DNA of 64,000 bases. It comes from Microbacterium kyungheense (GTDB lineage Bacteria > Actinomycetota > Actinomycetes > Actinomycetales > Microbacteriaceae). The translations under genes were made by a program, and so were the position numbers. A model generated the notes under the pieces. It was given only the letters and a program-made list of their open reading frames with translations. It did no database searches and was not told the origin of the DNA. Location: positions 124,001 through 188,000 of the forward strand of contig NZ_VFPE01000006.1 of NCBI RefSeq assembly GCF_006783905.1. Reading direction: 5' to 3'. Of the stretch, positions 42,818 to 51,677 are shown piece after piece. Position 1 is the first letter of the stretch; each line of letters begins with the position of its first letter.

Positions 42818-43768
42818 TCACCCGCCGCGCAGCGTGGGGGCGGGCGCCGGCGCGGGCACCGGGGCGGGCACCGGCGCCACCGATGCGCCGGACGCCCGCC
42901 GCCGGCTGCGCAGCCCCGTGACGAGCACGCCACCGACGAGGAGGACGCCCCCGACCACCTCGGCCGGCGTGGGGATCTGCCCGAGCAGCAGGGCGGCGGA
43001 CGCCATGGCCACGACAGGGGCGAGGAGCGTCCACGGCACCACCGCGGCGGAGGGGTTGCGGGCGAGCAGCGCGTTCCAGATCGAGTAGCCGATGATCGTG
43101 CACAGACCCGCCGTGTACAGCGTCGACAGGGCCGACTGCCAGCCGAACGCCGCGAGGCCGGCGACGATCGCATTGGAGCCCTCCACCGCGAAGGACAGCC
43201 CGAGTGCGGGGATCGGGACGACGATCGCCGACCACACCGTGAGCGACAGCGAACCGAGCCTTCCCTGCCCGGTGACCGTGCCGGCCCGCCGCGAGATCAC
43301 GTTGCCGATGCCCCACGAGAACGCGGCGGCGAGCGCCAGCGCCACGGCGAGTGCGGGAGCGTCGCCGCCGCGGCCGGCCGCCACGATCGACAGCCCCACG
43401 ATGCCGAGGCCGACACCGATCAGCTGCGCCGCCGTCGGCCGCTCACGCAGCACCGCCGCGGCGATGAGGATCGTGAACACCGCCTGCGCCTGCAGCACGA
43501 GTGCCGCAAGGCCCGGCTGCAGCCCCAGCGCCATCGACGTGTACAGCAGCCCGAACTGCCCGAGGCTCATGAAGAGGCCGACGCCGATGATCGTCCGCCA
43601 GGTGGTCCGCGGCCGCGGTACCACGACGGCGGCGAGCGCGACCACCGCGAAGCGGATCGCCACGAACAGCAGGGGTGGGATGCCGTCCATGCCCCAGTCG
43701 ATGACGACGAAGTTGAAGCCCCAGAAAGTGGCGACGGCCGCCGCCAGCACCATGTCACGCCGATTCAT
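42818..43768 (-). CDS. EamA/DMT-family transporter
   Basis: 316 residues with ten hydrophobic helices in two EamA repeats, starting MVLAAAVATFWGFNFVVIDWGM and with FMSLGQFGLLYTSMALGLQPGLAALVLQ in the first half. C-terminal tail is Pro/Ala-rich (PVPAPVPAPAPAP). Exports or imports amino-acid-like metabolites. ATG 43768 has GGAAG upstream. Divergent from a LysR gene that probably regulates it. Confidence 0.83.
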   Translation of the reverse strand: MNRRDMVLAAAVATFWGFNFVVIDWGMDGIPPLLFVAIRFAVVALAAVVVPRPRTTWRTIIGVGLFMSLGQFGLLYTSMALGLQPGLAALVLQAQAVFTILIAAAVLRERPTAAQLIGVGLGIVGLSIVAAGRGGDAPALAVALALAAAFSWGIGNVISRRAGTVTGQGRLGSLSLTVWSAIVVPIPALGLSFAVEGSNAIVAGLAAFGWQSALSTLYTAGLCTIIGYSIWNALLARNPSAAVVPWTLLAPVVAMASAALLLGQIPTPAEVVGGVLLVGGVLVTGLRSRRRASGASVAPVPAPVPAPAPAPTLRGG

Positions 43769-43793
43769 GTCTTCCACTTCACCGCGACCATCG

Positions 43794-43843
43794 ATGAAGC
43801 ACAAGCAACCCTTTTCTCATGGAATCTTGTAGCTTTGCTTCAT
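43794..43843. promoter_or_regulatory. LysR/EamA divergent regulatory region with inverted repeat
   Basis: ATGAAGCA (43794-43801) pairs with TGCTTCAT (43836-43843), whose last bases include the LysR start codon. The inner segment is AT-rich relative to surroundings. Arms are far apart, so two LysR contacts or autoregulation by occlusion of the start are possible. Confidence 0.4.
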
Positions 43844-44750
43844 GATCGATCTCGAAGCGGTGGTCTCGCTCCGCGCCGTGGCCACGCAGGGCAGCGTCGT
43901 CGCCGCCGCGACCGCCCTCGGCTACACGCCCTCCGCCGTCTCGCAGCAGGTGAAGCGACTCGAACGCGAGACCGGCATCGCGCTCCTCGAGCGTGCGGGG
44001 CGCGGCGTCATCCTCACCGAGGCGGGCACGCGCCTCGTGGTCGCCTCCACGCCGATCCTCGCCGACCTCGAGCGCCTGCGCGCCGACCTGCAGCTCGCCG
44101 GGGACGAGGACCGCATCACCGGTGAGATCCGCATCGCCGCGTTCTCGACCGTGGTGCGCGGGCTCGTCATCCCCGTGCTGAGCGACCTCGCCGAGCGCCA
44201 CCCCGCGCTCACCCTGCCGCTGCGCGAGAGCGAGCCATGGGAGACCATCGCGCTCGTCGCGTCGGGTCAACGCGACCTCGGCATCGTGCACCGCTGGGGC
44301 GGTGTCGCTCTCGCGATGCCCGACCACCTCGTCTCGACGCCCCTGTTCACCGACGTGGCCGATGTCATCCTGCCGCGGGATCACCCGCTCGCGGACCGCC
44401 ACGAGCTGCATCCCGAAGAGCTCGCCGGGGAGCGCTGGGTAGCCACGTTCGAAGCCACCATCTGCCGTCAGTGGCTGCGGCGGCTCTTCGACGGCGTTCC
44501 CAACGCGCCGCGCATCGTGCACGAGTCGATGGAGTTCGAGAACCATGTCGAGCTCGCCCGCGCCGGCCTCGCGGTCGCCCTGGTGCCCCGGCTGGGGCGC
44601 CGCGACCTCGGGCCCGACCTCGTCGCGATCCCCACCGCCGGGCCCGCCTCGACCCGCGACGTCCTGGCGGTCCACCGCCGCTCGCAGGAGGACTCGCCCG
44701 CCCTGCGCACCGCCCTCGACGCCTTCGCCGCGCACGCGCACGACATGTGA
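43842..44750 (+). CDS. LysR-family transcriptional regulator
   Basis: 302 residues: N-terminal helix-turn-helix (1-60; AVATQGSVVAAATALGYTPSAVSQQVKRLE) and LysR substrate-binding domain (about 88-295). Divergent from the EamA transporter gene, the typical ArgP/LysE-like arrangement for amino-acid export. Closest visible resemblance is to the regulator subset with GEIRIAAFSTV, which is common in actinobacteria. A strong hairpin follows. Confidence 0.88.
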   Translation: MIDLEAVVSLRAVATQGSVVAAATALGYTPSAVSQQVKRLERETGIALLERAGRGVILTEAGTRLVVASTPILADLERLRADLQLAGDEDRITGEIRIAAFSTVVRGLVIPVLSDLAERHPALTLPLRESEPWETIALVASGQRDLGIVHRWGGVALAMPDHLVSTPLFTDVADVILPRDHPLADRHELHPEELAGERWVATFEATICRQWLRRLFDGVPNAPRIVHESMEFENHVELARAGLAVALVPRLGRRDLGPDLVAIPTAGPASTRDVLAVHRRSQEDSPALRTALDAFAAHAHDM

Positions 44751-44761
44751 CTGCGGACACG

Positions 44762-44804
44762 ACGGAGGGGGTGGATGCCGGGGCCCGGCATCCACCCCCT
44801 CCGT
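44762..44804. terminator. Long hairpin terminator between convergent genes
   Basis: A perfect 21-bp stem (44762-44782 with 44784-44804) around one central base, with the shared GTGGATGCC core. It ends the LysR gene rightward and the amidohydrolase gene leftward. Confidence 0.8.
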
Positions 44805-44815
44805 CCGTGTCTGCA

Positions 44816-46051
44816 TCAGTTCCAGGCGGTGCGGCCGAAGCGCTCCCAGCGCTCGACCGTGCGCGAGCCCGAGCCGTCGGCGGCGGGCTCGTAGACCGAG
44901 CGACCCTCGATGAAGACGCGCTGCACGCGCGAGTCGACGGCGAGCGGGTCGCCCGACCACACCACGACGTCTCCGTCGCGGCCGACGTCGAGCGCGCCGA
45001 CACGGTCGTTCAGGCGCAGGATGTCGGCCGGGTTCGCGGTGAGCGCCTCGAGCGCGGTCGTCGCGGGGAGCCCGTCGCGCACCGCGAGGATCGCCTGCAG
45101 GCGGATCTGGTCGATCGGCACCACGGGGTGGTCCGTCGTGATCGCGACCTTGACGCCGGCCTCGGCGATGAGCGCCAGGTTGCCGATGGCGCGGTCGCGC
45201 AGCTCGACCTTCGAACGCGAGGTGAGCAGCGGTCCGAAGATCACCGGGATCTGCTTCTCGGCCAGCACGTCGGCGATCTTGTGCGCCTCGGTGCCGTGGT
45301 TCACCACGAGCGTGTAGCCGAACTCCTCCGCGATGCGGATGGCCGTGGCGATGTCGTCGTGGCGGTGGCAGTGCTGGTCCCACAGCAGGTCGCCCGCGAG
45401 CACCGCGGCCAGCGTCTCTTTGCCGAGGTCGCGCTCGAAGGGCTCGCCCTTCTCGGCCGCCGCGTCCCGCTTCTCGGCATAGGCCTGGGCCGCCGCGAAC
45501 GCGTCGCGGAGGACGGATGCCACACCCAGCCGGGTCTGCGGCGTCTTGCCCTTGTCGCCCCACACGCGCTTCGGGTTCTCGCCGAGCGCGGACTTGACCG
45601 ACACGTCGGCGGCGAGGATCTGCTCGTCGACCGTGCGGCCGCCCCACGTCTTGATCGCGACCGTGCGGCCGCCGATCGGGTTGCCCGAGCCGGGCTTGAT
45701 CACGGCCGTCGTGACGCCGCCGCGGAGGGCGTCGCGGAAGCCCTCCTCCTCGATGTCGATGCCGTCCAGGGCACGGAAGCGCGACCCGTTCGGGTCGGTC
45801 ATCTCGTTCGTGTCGTTGCCCGACCAGCCCTCGCCCTCCTCGTGCACCCCGATGTGCCCGTGCGACTCCACGAAGCCGGGCACCACCCAGCTGCCGGATG
45901 CGTCGACGACCTCGGCGCCGTCGGGCACCGGGGTGTCGGATCCGCCGACGGCGCTGATCCGCCCGTCGGTCACGATCACGGTGCCGTTCTCGATGGGGTC
46001 GGAGCTGACAGGGACGACGTAGCCGCCGGTGACGGCGAGGATGCGAGCCAT
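44816..46051 (-). CDS. Amidohydrolase (imidazolonepropionase/DHOase-like group)
   Basis: 411-residue metal-dependent amidohydrolase. ATG 46051 follows GGAGGG. Motifs: VVPGFVESHGHIGVHEEG (metal HxH), GGVTTAVIKPGSGNPIGG, the HCHRHDDIATAIRIAEEFG segment, VVNHGTEAHKI and ITTDHPVVP (Asp), then LDVGRDGDVVVWSGDP at the C terminus. Relatives are annotated as imidazolonepropionase-like hydrolases; the true substrate is unknown. Single gene; no peptide-uptake or hut genes are nearby. Confidence 0.82.
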   Translation of the reverse strand: MARILAVTGGYVVPVSSDPIENGTVIVTDGRISAVGGSDTPVPDGAEVVDASGSWVVPGFVESHGHIGVHEEGEGWSGNDTNEMTDPNGSRFRALDGIDIEEEGFRDALRGGVTTAVIKPGSGNPIGGRTVAIKTWGGRTVDEQILAADVSVKSALGENPKRVWGDKGKTPQTRLGVASVLRDAFAAAQAYAEKRDAAAEKGEPFERDLGKETLAAVLAGDLLWDQHCHRHDDIATAIRIAEEFGYTLVVNHGTEAHKIADVLAEKQIPVIFGPLLTSRSKVELRDRAIGNLALIAEAGVKVAITTDHPVVPIDQIRLQAILAVRDGLPATTALEALTANPADILRLNDRVGALDVGRDGDVVVWSGDPLAVDSRVQRVFIEGRSVYEPAADGSGSRTVERWERFGRTAWN

Positions 46052-46230
46052 GCCCTCCAAACTACGCCTGCACCCGAGACGGGAGCGGCGTCGTGCGGGA
46101 GGACGCGCAGATCGACGTGCGCGCCGACGGCGATCCTCTCCAGGCAGCAACGCCGATGGCAGACGTCTCGACCCCGAGGCTTCAGCTGCCATCCTCGGCT
46201 GGCTGCGGACGACGCTCGGCGGAGGGCCGC

Positions 46231-46767
46231 TCAGTCCGTCGCCGTCTGCCGCGGCGCGCTGCTGCGCCCGACCGTCGACCCGCTGAGCTCGGCGTCGAGG
46301 GACTCCTGCGCGTAGCGCATGTTCTCGGCGTGGGCCGGCTGCCGCAGGCGCTGCCACATGACGTCCTCGGGCACCGTCTCGACCTGCTGGGTGACCCACC
46401 AGATGTTGCCGAACGGGTCCTTCAGGCGACCGCCGCGCTGACCGAAGGCGTTGTCGCCGAGCGCGGTCACCACACTCGCCCCGCGATCGAGCGCCCGGGC
46501 GAACGCCTCGTCCGCGTCGGGCACCCAGACGCGCAGCAGGCTCGGCATGACCGGCCACTCCGGGCGCCGGTCGAACGCCAGCACGACCGTGTCGCCGATG
46601 CGGGTCTCGGCGTGACCGATGGAGCCGTCCTCGGTGCGCACACGGGCGAGCTCCTCCCCGCCGAAAGCCGCCGAGACGAAGTCGAGCAGGGCTCCGGTGT
46701 CGTCGGTGACGACCCACGGTGCGACCGTCGTGTAGCCCTGGGGAGTAGCGGATCCAGTCGTGGCCAT
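46231..46767 (-). CDS. VOC-family (glyoxalase/PhnB-like) protein
   Basis: 178 residues, one VOC fold of two beta-alpha-beta-beta-beta modules, starting YTTVAPWVVTDDTGALLDFVSAAFGGEE with GHAETRIGDTVVLAF and KDPFGNIWWVTQQVETV, the latter giving Glu and the PhnB-like signature. ATG 46767 has GAGGAG. These proteins include glyoxalases, bleomycin-resistance proteins and dioxygenase-like enzymes. Function here is undetermined. About 40 residues of hydrophilic tail follow the fold. Confidence 0.78.
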   Translation of the reverse strand: MATTGSATPQGYTTVAPWVVTDDTGALLDFVSAAFGGEELARVRTEDGSIGHAETRIGDTVVLAFDRRPEWPVMPSLLRVWVPDADEAFARALDRGASVVTALGDNAFGQRGGRLKDPFGNIWWVTQQVETVPEDVMWQRLRQPAHAENMRYAQESLDAELSGSTVGRSSAPRQTATD

Positions 46768-46920
46768 GGCGGCTCCTCTCGTCGATGAGACGACGGTAGG
46801 AGGCATCCCGGACACCGCGTGTCCTCATCCGCGACGCACCCGTCGAACGCGTCACGGTCGCACCCTCTCGCGGTCGGACCGGACGTCTGTCATCCTGGGC
46901 TCAGCAGGTAGGTAGCCGCC

Positions 46921-49416
46921 GTGAAGCAACCATCAGAGGTCTCTTCGCCGGTCGCGTCGATACCGCGGACCCGGCGCACGGTCGCCGGGGTGCTCGGCGG
47001 CATCATCGGGCTGCTGGGGCTCAGTGCGATCGCGGGGGTCCTGATCGTGGCGCCCCTGGCGCCGGCCATCGCGATCTCGGGCACCGCGGCGAGCACCGCC
47101 GTCTCGCTGTTCGACAGCATGCCGAGCTACCTCGAGATCGATCGGCTCATGCTGCCCACGACGATCTACGCGCGGGATCCGCAGACCGGACAGGACGTCG
47201 AGCTGACCTCGTTCTACGACCAGAACCGCGTTCCGGTCTCGTTCGACCAGGTCTCGGTCGTCATGTACGACGCGATCCTGGCGTCCGAGGACCCGCGCTT
47301 CTACGAGCACGGCGGCGTCGACATCCTCGGCACGACGCGGGCGCTCATCAGCAACGTCCAGGGCGGGCAGACCCAGGGCGGCTCCTCGATCAGCCAGCAG
47401 TACGTCAAGAACGTGCTGGTGCAGCGGTGCGAGCGGGATGCCGCCGCCACCGACACCGCCACGCGCGACGAGGTGCTGCGCGCGTGCTGGCTCGACGCGA
47501 CGGACGCGAGCGGCGTCGACGGATATCAGCGCAAGCTGCAGGAGATCCGCTACGCCGTCGCGGTCGAGCAGGAGTACTCGAAGAACGACATCCTGCTGGG
47601 CTACCTGAACATCGCCAACTTCGGCGGGACGACGTACGGCATCGAGGCCGCCGCGCGCTACTACTTCAGCACCACCGCCGCACAGCTCACGCTCGGGCAG
47701 GCGGCGACCTTGGCGGGGATCGTGCAGAACCCGAACACGTTCCGCATCGACCGGCCCGGAGGTTCGATCCCGGGTGCCGACGGGGCGGCCTTCAACAAGG
47801 CTGCCGACGGCTCGGTCGAGGACGTCACCCCCGGCACGCTCGCGGCGCTGGACACGCTGCTCGCCAAGGGAGCGATCACGCAGGAGCAGTACCTCGCCGC
47901 GGCGGATGGCTACAGTGCCACCAAGGGGCGCCAGCTGTACGTGCTGGACCGGATGCGAGAAGACGGGCGCATCACCGAGGAGCAGTACGTGGCCGCGGCC
48001 CTCGAGCCGATCGTCCCGGTGCTGCAGCCGGCGCTCACCGGATGCGCGGCGACCGGCGCACCGTTCTTCTGCCAGTACGTGGTGAACACGGTGCGCTCGG
48101 ACCCCGACTATGCGAGCACCTTCGGCGAGACTGCCCAGGACCGTCAGCGCTCACTCACCCGCGACGGCCTCAACATCTACACGACGCTCGACTGGCGGCT
48201 GCAGAGTGTCTCGCAGGACGCGATGCAGCGCTACGTCCCCCAGTCGGTGGGAGGCATGGACTTCGGCGCCGCGAGCGTCAGCATCGAAGCGGCCACCGGA
48301 CGCATCCTGGCGATCAGCCAGAACAACCTCTTCACCGAGGATCGCGACCTCGCCGCCACCAACCCGGCGTACACGTCGCTCGTCTACGCGGGTGATCTCG
48401 TGCACGGCGCCTCGAAGGGCTTCCCGACGGGATCGACCTTCAAGCTGTTCACCCTCGTCGACTGGCTCGAGAAGGGGCACACCCTCACGCAGAGCGTCAA
48501 CGGCACTCTGCGGATGATCCCGCGCATGGCCGACCGGTGCGAGGGCCCGTGGATCAACCAGGAGAAGCACATCGTCCGCAACTTCGGCGGCGTGCCGGGC
48601 TACACCGGCACACCGCTGCAGTTCACCGCTCAATCCCTCAACAGCGGGTACATCGGCATGGCGGAGCAGCTCGACCTCTGCGACATCGAGGAGGTCACCG
48701 CGCGCCTGGGCGTGACCCGCGGCGACGGGACGCCCGTCGACATCGACGGCGCGGCGGCGATCATCGGCACGAACAACATCGCGCCCGTCGCGCTGGCGTC
48801 GGCGTACGCCGCGATCGCGAACAACGGCGTCTACTGCGTGCCGCGCGTGATCGAGCGGGTGACCGACGCCGACGGCACCGAGATCGCGGTGCCCGGCGAT
48901 CGCTGCACGCAGGTCGTCGATCCGGGGGTGGCGGCCGCCGCGGCGCTGGCGCTGCAGGGCGTCACCCGCAGCGGAGGCACGGGCGCCGGGGGCAACCCGA
49001 ACGACGGCACGCCGACGATCGGCAAGACCGGCACGCACGAGCAGTATCAGACCTGGTTCGTCCAGTCGAACACGCGGGTGACCACGACGGCCTGGGTGGG
49101 CAACGCCAACGGCTTCGGCGACCTGTTCCACACCTCGTACAACGGCCGGCTGCTGTCGTCGCTCCGGCTCCCCATCGTGCGCGACATCCAGGCGGTCGCC
49201 GATCAGCTCTACCCGGGCGGCGCCTTCCCCGCTCCTCCGGCCGAGCTGGTGGGACGCCCGGCCACGCCCGCGCCGTCCACCCCGCCGCCGAACACGCCGG
49301 CGCCCCCGCCCGACACCCCCGATCCCGGCCCCGACCCCGGCACAGGCGGTGGCCCGGGCGGTGGTGGCCCCGGTGGCGGAGGCCCCGGGGACGGCGGAGG
49401 CCGCGGCAACGGCTGA
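46921..49416 (+). CDS. Class A penicillin-binding protein (transglycosylase/transpeptidase)
   Basis: 831-residue bifunctional peptidoglycan synthase. A single TM helix (about 22-50) precedes the GT51 domain with catalytic Glu123 in ASEDPRFYEH and QGGSSISQQ (152-160). The transpeptidase carries SxxK at Ser505-Lys508 (STFK), SxN at 572-574, and KTG at 702-704. It ends in a Pro/Gly-rich tail (about 775-831). Domain order and tail match actinobacterial PonA-like enzymes without PASTA domains. GTG start. Extracytoplasmic, membrane-anchored. Confidence 0.9.
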   Translation: MKQPSEVSSPVASIPRTRRTVAGVLGGIIGLLGLSAIAGVLIVAPLAPAIAISGTAASTAVSLFDSMPSYLEIDRLMLPTTIYARDPQTGQDVELTSFYDQNRVPVSFDQVSVVMYDAILASEDPRFYEHGGVDILGTTRALISNVQGGQTQGGSSISQQYVKNVLVQRCERDAAATDTATRDEVLRACWLDATDASGVDGYQRKLQEIRYAVAVEQEYSKNDILLGYLNIANFGGTTYGIEAAARYYFSTTAAQLTLGQAATLAGIVQNPNTFRIDRPGGSIPGADGAAFNKAADGSVEDVTPGTLAALDTLLAKGAITQEQYLAAADGYSATKGRQLYVLDRMREDGRITEEQYVAAALEPIVPVLQPALTGCAATGAPFFCQYVVNTVRSDPDYASTFGETAQDRQRSLTRDGLNIYTTLDWRLQSVSQDAMQRYVPQSVGGMDFGAASVSIEAATGRILAISQNNLFTEDRDLAATNPAYTSLVYAGDLVHGASKGFPTGSTFKLFTLVDWLEKGHTLTQSVNGTLRMIPRMADRCEGPWINQEKHIVRNFGGVPGYTGTPLQFTAQSLNSGYIGMAEQLDLCDIEEVTARLGVTRGDGTPVDIDGAAAIIGTNNIAPVALASAYAAIANNGVYCVPRVIERVTDADGTEIAVPGDRCTQVVDPGVAAAAALALQGVTRSGGTGAGGNPNDGTPTIGKTGTHEQYQTWFVQSNTRVTTTAWVGNANGFGDLFHTSYNGRLLSSLRLPIVRDIQAVADQLYPGGAFPAPPAELVGRPATPAPSTPPPNTPAPPPDTPDPGPDPGTGGGPGGGGPGGGGPGDGGGRGNG

Positions 49417-49452
49417 CCCGTCACACGCGCCCGGTCAGCCCACGGACCGGGC

Positions 49453-49458
49453 TAGCGT
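49453..49458 (+). promoter_or_regulatory. -10 element TAGCGT
   Basis: TAGCGT lies six bases before the GTG at 49465, consistent with a leaderless transcript. Confidence 0.45.
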
Positions 49459-49464
49459 GGGCAC

Positions 49465-49857
49465 GTGGAGATCGCCGAAGCACGCCGATTCGCGCAGGAG
49501 TGGGTCGCGGCGTGGAACGCCCATGACCTCGACGGGGTACTCTCGCACTTCGCCGACGACGCAGAGTTCACCTCGCCCGTCGCGGCGCAGCTGCTTCCCG
49601 AGACGGGAGGGGTGCTGCGCGGCAAGGAGGCGATCCGCGCCTACTGGGCCGTCGGGCTCGAGCGCATCCCCGATCTGCGGTTCGAGGTTGTCGACGTGTA
49701 CACCGGCGTCGACCTCATCGTCATCCACTACCGCAACCACACCGGGGGCCTCGTCAACGAAGTGCTGCACCTCGGCCCCGACGGCCTCGTGATCAGCGGC
49801 GGAGGCACTTACCTCGTCGCCGACGCGGCAGCCGGCAGCGGCGTCCAGCCCGCCTGA
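49465..49857 (+). CDS. SnoaL/NTF2-like protein
   Basis: 130-residue NTF2-fold protein with AWNAHDLDGVLSHFADDAEFTSP, LRGKEAIRAYW and FEVVDVYTGVDLIVIHYRN, the usual SnoaL-like order. Such folds host small ketosteroid-isomerase-like or polyketide cyclase enzymes or bind ligands; no diagnostic catalytic pair is certain. Leaderless start at GTG 49465. It is the last rightward gene before a mirrored array and the convergent quinone reductase. Confidence 0.75.
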   Translation: MEIAEARRFAQEWVAAWNAHDLDGVLSHFADDAEFTSPVAAQLLPETGGVLRGKEAIRAYWAVGLERIPDLRFEVVDVYTGVDLIVIHYRNHTGGLVNEVLHLGPDGLVISGGGTYLVADAAAGSGVQPA

Positions 49858-49874
49858 GACGCCACCGGCGCGTC

Positions 49875-49960
49875 GAGACCGGGGATCCCGGCCGACACCG
49901 GTGGCCACGACCCCTGGCCCGGCCAGAACCCCCGGTCTCAGCGACCGGATCCTCGGTCTC
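49875..49960. repeat. Mirrored array of ~20-bp GAGACC-type units
   Basis: Direct units begin GAGACC (49875) and GACACC (49894); inverted units end GGTCTC (49934-49939) and GGTCTC (49955-49960). It occupies the gap between convergent genes in a manner matching the arrays at 28.27 and 30.76 kb. Confidence 0.55.
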
Positions 49961-49995
49961 GGGATCGGGATGCCGCCGGCGGGACCGCTGGCGCG

Positions 49996-50973
49996 TCAGG
50001 GGCGCAGCAGCACCTTGCCCACGCGGCCCGGACGCGCGCTCGCCTCGACGGCCGCGCGCACGTCGTCGAACGAGTGGATGCTGTCGACTGGGAGCGTCAG
50101 ACGCCCGCTGCCGACCAGCCCGAACAGCTCGCCGAACAGGGCGCGCCGAGTCTCGGACGACATGGCGGCCGAGACCTTGCTGCCCCAGAACCCCTTCACG
50201 ACCGCCTGCTTGAAGATGAGGTCGCCCGACGACAGCTCCATGCGGTCCGACGCCATCGCGCCGAACGACACGAGCGTGCCGCCGTCGGCGAGCAGGTGCA
50301 GCAGATCGCCCGAGGCCGAGCCGCCCACCGAGTCCACCGCCGCGCGGATCGGCCGCTCGCCCGCGAGCTCCCTCACCCGCTCCCGCCACGCGGGGTCGGC
50401 GGTCGCGACGACATCGGGGATGCCCGCGGCGGCCAGCTCTGCGGCATCCGCTTCTCTTCTCACGATGCCGATGACGTGGATGCCGCGACTCGCGCCGATC
50501 TGCGCCACCAGGCGGCCGACCGTGCCGTTCGCCGTGTTCTGGACGATCACGTCGCCTTCGCCGACCTCGAGGAAGTCGACCAGCGAGATGGCGCTGAACG
50601 GCATGGAGATGAGCTGCGCGGCGACCTCGTCGGGGATGCCGTCCGGTACCGGGACGACGGCACCGGCCTTCGCGAGCGCGAACTCCGACCAGACGCCGAA
50701 CGTCCCGCCGCTCGCGACCCGCTGGCCCACTTCGATGCCCTCGACCTCGTCGCCGATCGCGTCGACGATGCCGACCGCTTCGGTGCCGGCGCGGGCGGGC
50801 AGGTCGGGCTTGAAGCCGTAGGTGCCGCGGATGGTCCACAGGTCGTGGTTGTGGATGGGCGCGAGCAGGACGCGCAGGCGCACCTCGCGCGGGCCGGGGT
50901 CGGGCAGGGGCAGGTCTTCGACGCCGAGCACCTGGGCCGGGTCGCCGAACTCGTGATGGACGATCGCACGCAC
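49996..50973 (-). CDS. Quinone-oxidoreductase-like medium-chain reductase
   Basis: 325 residues of the zinc-free MDR (quinone reductase) type: MRAIVHHEFGDPAQVL start, ARAGTEAVGIVDAIG, NTANGTVGRLVAQIGASRG (NADPH Rossmann fold) and AAVDSVGGSASGD. Catalytic zinc ligands of alcohol dehydrogenases are lacking. It likely reduces quinones or enals with NADPH. GTG start at 50973, with TAGGCT six bases upstream and hence leaderless. Confidence 0.82.
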   Translation of the reverse strand: MRAIVHHEFGDPAQVLGVEDLPLPDPGPREVRLRVLLAPIHNHDLWTIRGTYGFKPDLPARAGTEAVGIVDAIGDEVEGIEVGQRVASGGTFGVWSEFALAKAGAVVPVPDGIPDEVAAQLISMPFSAISLVDFLEVGEGDVIVQNTANGTVGRLVAQIGASRGIHVIGIVRREADAAELAAAGIPDVVATADPAWRERVRELAGERPIRAAVDSVGGSASGDLLHLLADGGTLVSFGAMASDRMELSSGDLIFKQAVVKGFWGSKVSAAMSSETRRALFGELFGLVGSGRLTLPVDSIHSFDDVRAAVEASARPGRVGKVLLRP

Positions 50974-50979
50974 GGGCTG

Positions 50980-50985
50980 AGCCTA
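50980..50985 (-). promoter_or_regulatory. -10 element TAGGCT of the quinone reductase gene
   Basis: TAGGCT on the minus strand lies six bases before the GTG at 50973. Confidence 0.5.
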
Positions 50986-51002
50986 CGCTCCGTGCCGGCG
51001 CG

Positions 51003-51569
51003 TCAGCCGAGAGGCGGGCGGTCGAGCACCGTCGGCATGTACTCGAGCAGCTGGCTGCGCCGGTCGAACGTGCGGGCCTCGACGAGGTCGAGCCGCACGT
51101 CGGGGTAGCCGTCGAAGATGCGCTCCTGCCCGGTCGCCCCCGTGATCACCGGGAACACCACGACGCGGTAGCGGTCGACCAGTCCCGCCACGAGCAGGGA
51201 GCGGCACAGCGACACGCTGCCGAGGGTCCGCAGCGGCCGGTCCGACTCCTCCTTGAGCCGGCGCACGAACTCGACGGCGTCCTCGCGGATGAGCGTGGAG
51301 TTCTGCCACGTGAGCGGCTCTTCGAGCGTCGACGAGAACACGTACTTCTGGACCCCGTTGAGCACGTCGGTCCCCTCCTCACCGCCGGCGGTGAGCTCCG
51401 ACATGACGCGGTACGTGGTCGCGCCCATCAGGATCGGATGGTCCTGCTCGGGAAGGTCTTCGAGCCACTTCAGGTACTCCGGGCCTTCCAGCCCCCACCA
51501 GCCGGGCCATCCCTCTGCCGCGCCGTAGCCGTCGAGCGACATGATGAAGTCGATCGTCAAGGTCTGCAT
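51003..51569 (-). CDS. RibD C-terminal/dihydrofolate-reductase-like protein
   Basis: 188 residues resembling the RibD-C/DHFR-like reductase fold: LTIDFIMSLDGYGAAEGWPG, LMGATTYRVMSE, KYVFSSTLEEPLTWQNSTLI and GSVSLCRSLLVAGLVDRYRVVVFPVITG. These stand-alone enzymes reduce pyrimidine-like or unknown substrates with NADPH. ATG 51569 is preceded by AGGAGG. Located next to the quinone reductase in the same direction with 29 bases between. Confidence 0.82.
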   Translation of the reverse strand: MQTLTIDFIMSLDGYGAAEGWPGWWGLEGPEYLKWLEDLPEQDHPILMGATTYRVMSELTAGGEEGTDVLNGVQKYVFSSTLEEPLTWQNSTLIREDAVEFVRRLKEESDRPLRTLGSVSLCRSLLVAGLVDRYRVVVFPVITGATGQERIFDGYPDVRLDLVEARTFDRRSQLLEYMPTVLDRPPLG

Positions 51570-51677
51570 CCGAGCCTCCTTCGCGTGCGGTTCCCCGCGG
51601 TCTCGCGCAGGAACACGTGTCGAGCGGCGCTTCGTCTCGCTGGCGCTCGCTCAGCACGAGCGCGCTCGCGCCCGAGC

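Noticed and set aside
46921..49416. Beta-lactam sensor or PASTA-containing PBP
   Set aside because: No PASTA repeats are visible; the tail is only Pro/Gly-rich. SxxK, SxN and KTG all fit an ordinary class A enzyme.
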